The position numbers and the translations under genes are program-made. 64,000 nucleotides of DNA, from assembly GCA_045106235.1 (NCBI GenBank), contig JBGCEJ010000003.1:310001-374000 (forward strand), read 5' to 3'. This document shows positions 62,309-64,000 of this stretch, one piece after another. This stretch comes from UBA4427 sp045106235 (GTDB lineage Bacteria > Myxococcota_A > UBA9160 > UBA4427). The notes beneath the pieces were generated by a model. The model had not been told where the DNA came from. It saw nothing but the letters and a program-made list of their open reading frames with translations, and did not search any database. The stretch's first letter is position 1, and every line of letters starts with the position of its first letter.

Positions 62309-63588
62309 CCGAACTTGCTCTTCAAGACGTCGCGTTTCTCTACGTCGCGGACGAACTCGATCCCGCCGAACGAGCTGAGATTGAGCAGCGCCTCGCCGCC
62401 GGCGATCCCGCGCTTCAGGCAGCTCTTGACGAGGCGGCAGAGCTGCTCGGCATGCTTCCTCTTGCGCTCGAAGCGAAACAACCGCGCGCAGGAATCGAGA
62501 CGGAACTGATCGAGCGCGCTGAACGGCTGTCGGGAAGCGGAATCAGCGCTGCCTCGACACCCTCTTCAACTTCGTATGCAGCCGAGACATCCGCGTCGAC
62601 CTCTGGGAATATGACTGAGCCCGCTGGCCGCGTGATTCCGCTCCGCTGGGTGGGGGGAGGTCTTCTCGGACTCGCTGCGAGCATGGCACTAATGTTAGGC
62701 GGCGCATTCATTGCCTCAGAGCAGTTAAAGGGGACGGGCGGCTCCGCCGATCCCGACGCGTCAATTGAGGCCGCGTTCCGCGCGGCGGAACTCCGCAACG
62801 CTGAACTCACCCGAAGTCTGGCCGACCTGCGCCTCTCTGAATCAGAGATCCGCATCCAATTGAGCGAGAGCGAAGCGGACCGCCGAATTGCGGAAACGGC
62901 CTTGCAAGCGCTTAAGCAGGCACAGCAGGCTACTCCGCAAAGCCAAGAGCGCGGCTCCGAACTCGCCGCCTCTGCAACCTCGGACAGCTCCGACACCTCG
63001 GCCACCACAAAGGTGGCTGATCTTCAATCTCGGATTGGGCTTCTCGAATCGGAGCTCGGCGCGGCGCGTGCTCAATCTGCGCGCTCAAGGGCTCTGCTCG
63101 AAGAAGCCGTCGCCGCGGGCGAGCAGATCGCCGCGGTCAGTCAAGATTTGACCGAAGCGCAACGGGCTCTGGACCTTGTCCGCGCGCCGGATGTCGGCAT
63201 AGTTGACCTTTTCCCCACTCGCGAAGATGGACCAAGTTCCGCTTCCGTCTTCTGGGATGCGGGGCTCCGCGACTGTTACCTCCACGCGAACGGGTTGGCG
63301 CAGCTGAGCGGCGACGAGCGCTACGCCCTCTGGATCGAATTCGATGCGGGACGTGTCGTCCGCGTGTCGGACTTCGAAGCCGACGGGCGAGGGAATGCCG
63401 AGTTCTTTGCGGCGCTCCCGCAAGGCGAGGGCGAGATCAAGCGAACCTTCGTGACGCTGGAGACGGAAGCTCGAAGGAGCTCGCCGCGGGGTACGGTCGT
63501 GCTCCAGGAACTCGCGCGCGCCGGCAGCGGCGGGAGCGGCGAGCCAGCCGGCCAGCAGCGTCGCCGTTATCGCCGGCGAACGCTCTAA
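62305..63588 (+). CDS. Membrane anti-sigma factor, RskA-like, with long coiled coil
   Basis: 427 aa. The N-terminal cytoplasmic part (about 1-75, LYVADELDPAERAEIEQRLAAGDPAL) is an anti-sigma-K type helical domain without the zinc HxxxCxxC motif. One membrane helix lies at about 112-134. An unusually long periplasmic coiled coil with low-complexity breaks (about 155-295) follows. A C-terminal RskA-like beta domain (310-405; VFWDAGLRDCYLHANGL, RYALWIEFDAG, NAEFFAALPQGEGE) ends before an Arg-rich tail. It overlaps the sigma gene by four bases. Proteolysis of the periplasmic part would release the sigma factor. Confidence 0.88.
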   Translation: MTELALQDVAFLYVADELDPAERAEIEQRLAAGDPALQAALDEAAELLGMLPLALEAKQPRAGIETELIERAERLSGSGISAASTPSSTSYAAETSASTSGNMTEPAGRVIPLRWVGGGLLGLAASMALMLGGAFIASEQLKGTGGSADPDASIEAAFRAAELRNAELTRSLADLRLSESEIRIQLSESEADRRIAETALQALKQAQQATPQSQERGSELAASATSDSSDTSATTKVADLQSRIGLLESELGAARAQSARSRALLEEAVAAGEQIAAVSQDLTEAQRALDLVRAPDVGIVDLFPTREDGPSSASVFWDAGLRDCYLHANGLAQLSGDERYALWIEFDAGRVVRVSDFEADGRGNAEFFAALPQGEGEIKRTFVTLETEARRSSPRGTVVLQELARAGSGGSGEPAGQQRRRYRRRTL

Positions 63589-63792
63589 GGCTTATCACGC
63601 CAGAGACCGGGGAAGGACGGCCAGGCTGGCAAGGGCGTCCCTTTATGCATTCGTAAATTCCCGATATCGCTAGGTAATTCGAATAACGAGTCAGTAATGG
63701 CCGAAGTGCATTGTCTCTCTGTCCAAAGCGGATCCTGGGAAGAGGAGAGGCGTAATGGCCGTCGTGCGCGATGGCTGGAGCACTTGACTCAA

Positions 63793-64000
63793 ATGATGAC
63801 GTGGACAAAAAACGCGGTAACTCGATTTTCGCTGGTCTGCCTAGCGACCCTTTTCGTTGCTCAATCGGCAACGGCGATCACATACGTGTCCGACTCTTTC
63901 GAAAGCTCTGCTCTCGACGGTGGCTCGGGGTGGACCAGCGCAGCCTGGGACGGCGCTTTCCATAGCTTTGGGACTCCCGGGCTGAGCTATTCGGATTCGA
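63793..64000 (+). CDS. Start of an exported protein, cut by the window end
   Basis: Reading from the ATG at 63793 (or 63796) gives MMTWTKNAVTRFS, a hydrophobic stretch and ATAITYVSDSFES, a clear signal peptide with cleavage near ATA. The frame is open to base 64000, 69 codons. The mature start (ITYVSDSFESSALDGGSGW) resembles PEP-CTERM proteins nearby, but the C-terminus is not in the window. Confidence 0.7.
   Translation, partial: MMTWTKNAVTRFSLVCLATLFVAQSATAITYVSDSFESSALDGGSGWTSAAWDGAFHSFGTPGLSYSDS

Noticed and set aside
5380..62700. GTTAGGC and GCCTAAC heptamers resembling integron attC core sites
   Set aside because: They are scattered on both strands, mostly inside genes, without paired sites, cassettes or an integrase gene.
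1..64000. CRISPR arrays, tRNA/rRNA genes, transposases, phage genes
   Set aside because: None could be recognised in either strand; no spaced identical repeats or transposase-like proteins were seen.

Overview
The window is a contiguous piece of a GC-rich bacterial chromosome, densely coding, with no rRNA, tRNA, CRISPR, phage or insertion-sequence genes that I could recognise. The gene content suggests an uncultivated Gram-negative of the Myxococcota/Binatota or former Deltaproteobacteria kind. The evidence is two large outer-membrane porins, lipoproteins, six proteins with PEP-CTERM tails, a myxobacteria-style Cys-rich CGNGV repeat, an ankyrin-caspase protein, an F420/LLM-type oxidoreductase and many CoA/lipid catabolism genes. 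The lineage is inferred from gene content only.

Layout. 1-1.5 kb: a protein of at least three tandem SnoaL-like domains, cut by the window start. 2-5.2 kb: a secreted GH49-like glycosidase with a PEP-CTERM tail. 5.3-9.5 kb: a TetR regulator divergent from an amidohydrolase / diiron-like hydrolase / carboxymuconolactone-decarboxylase cluster, with a palindromic operator between them. 9.8-17.2 kb: cell-surface proteins (PEP-CTERM protein, VWA lipoprotein, giant M11-type metalloprotease fusion, lamin-tail-like protein with an IPTL-like tail). 17.4-20.5 kb: porin plus ankyrin/caspase-like lipoprotein. 20.8-30.4 kb: BTAD-type regulator, DJ-1/PfpI lipoprotein, cupin, DoxX, histidine kinase, TauD dioxygenase, dienelactone hydrolase and a small exported protein. 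30.7-33 kb: histidine kinase and response regulator. 33-40 kb: parallel beta-helix PEP-CTERM protein, small exported protein, winged-helix/TPR regulator, MddA-like methyltransferase fused to an exported remnant, and another PEP-CTERM protein. 40.2-43.4 kb: OPA-type transporter, nucleotidyltransferase and MetE-like methyltransferase. 43.5-48.3 kb: a membrane protein, a small protein, a binding protein and a histidine kinase in one direction. 48.5-56.8 kb: a minus-strand catabolic cluster (MFS, LLM, phosphotransferase, nitroreductase, GPH transporter, double CoA-transferase). 57.2-64 kb: LPG-synthase-like membrane protein, SDR, PEP-CTERM protein, second porin, ECF sigma/anti-sigma pair and the start of another exported protein.

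Main points. (1) Two sets of three 7-bp direct repeats with an exact 11-bp period lie upstream of 35199 and 37846 and flank an OmpR-type winged-helix/TPR regulator gene; this looks like an undescribed regulon. (2) Two genes are in-frame fusions in which a complete first protein runs into a second signal peptide and a second exported domain: the M11 protease at 12761 and the MddA-like enzyme at 37846. (3) A lipid-anchored ankyrin-caspase protein sits behind a porin and appears to start at a CUG codon. (4) Two classes of C-terminal sorting tail (PEP-CTERM and VP/IPTL-like) occur together, with no exosortase gene in the window. (5) A type-1 binding protein is translationally coupled to a histidine kinase, as in LuxP/LuxQ-like receptors.
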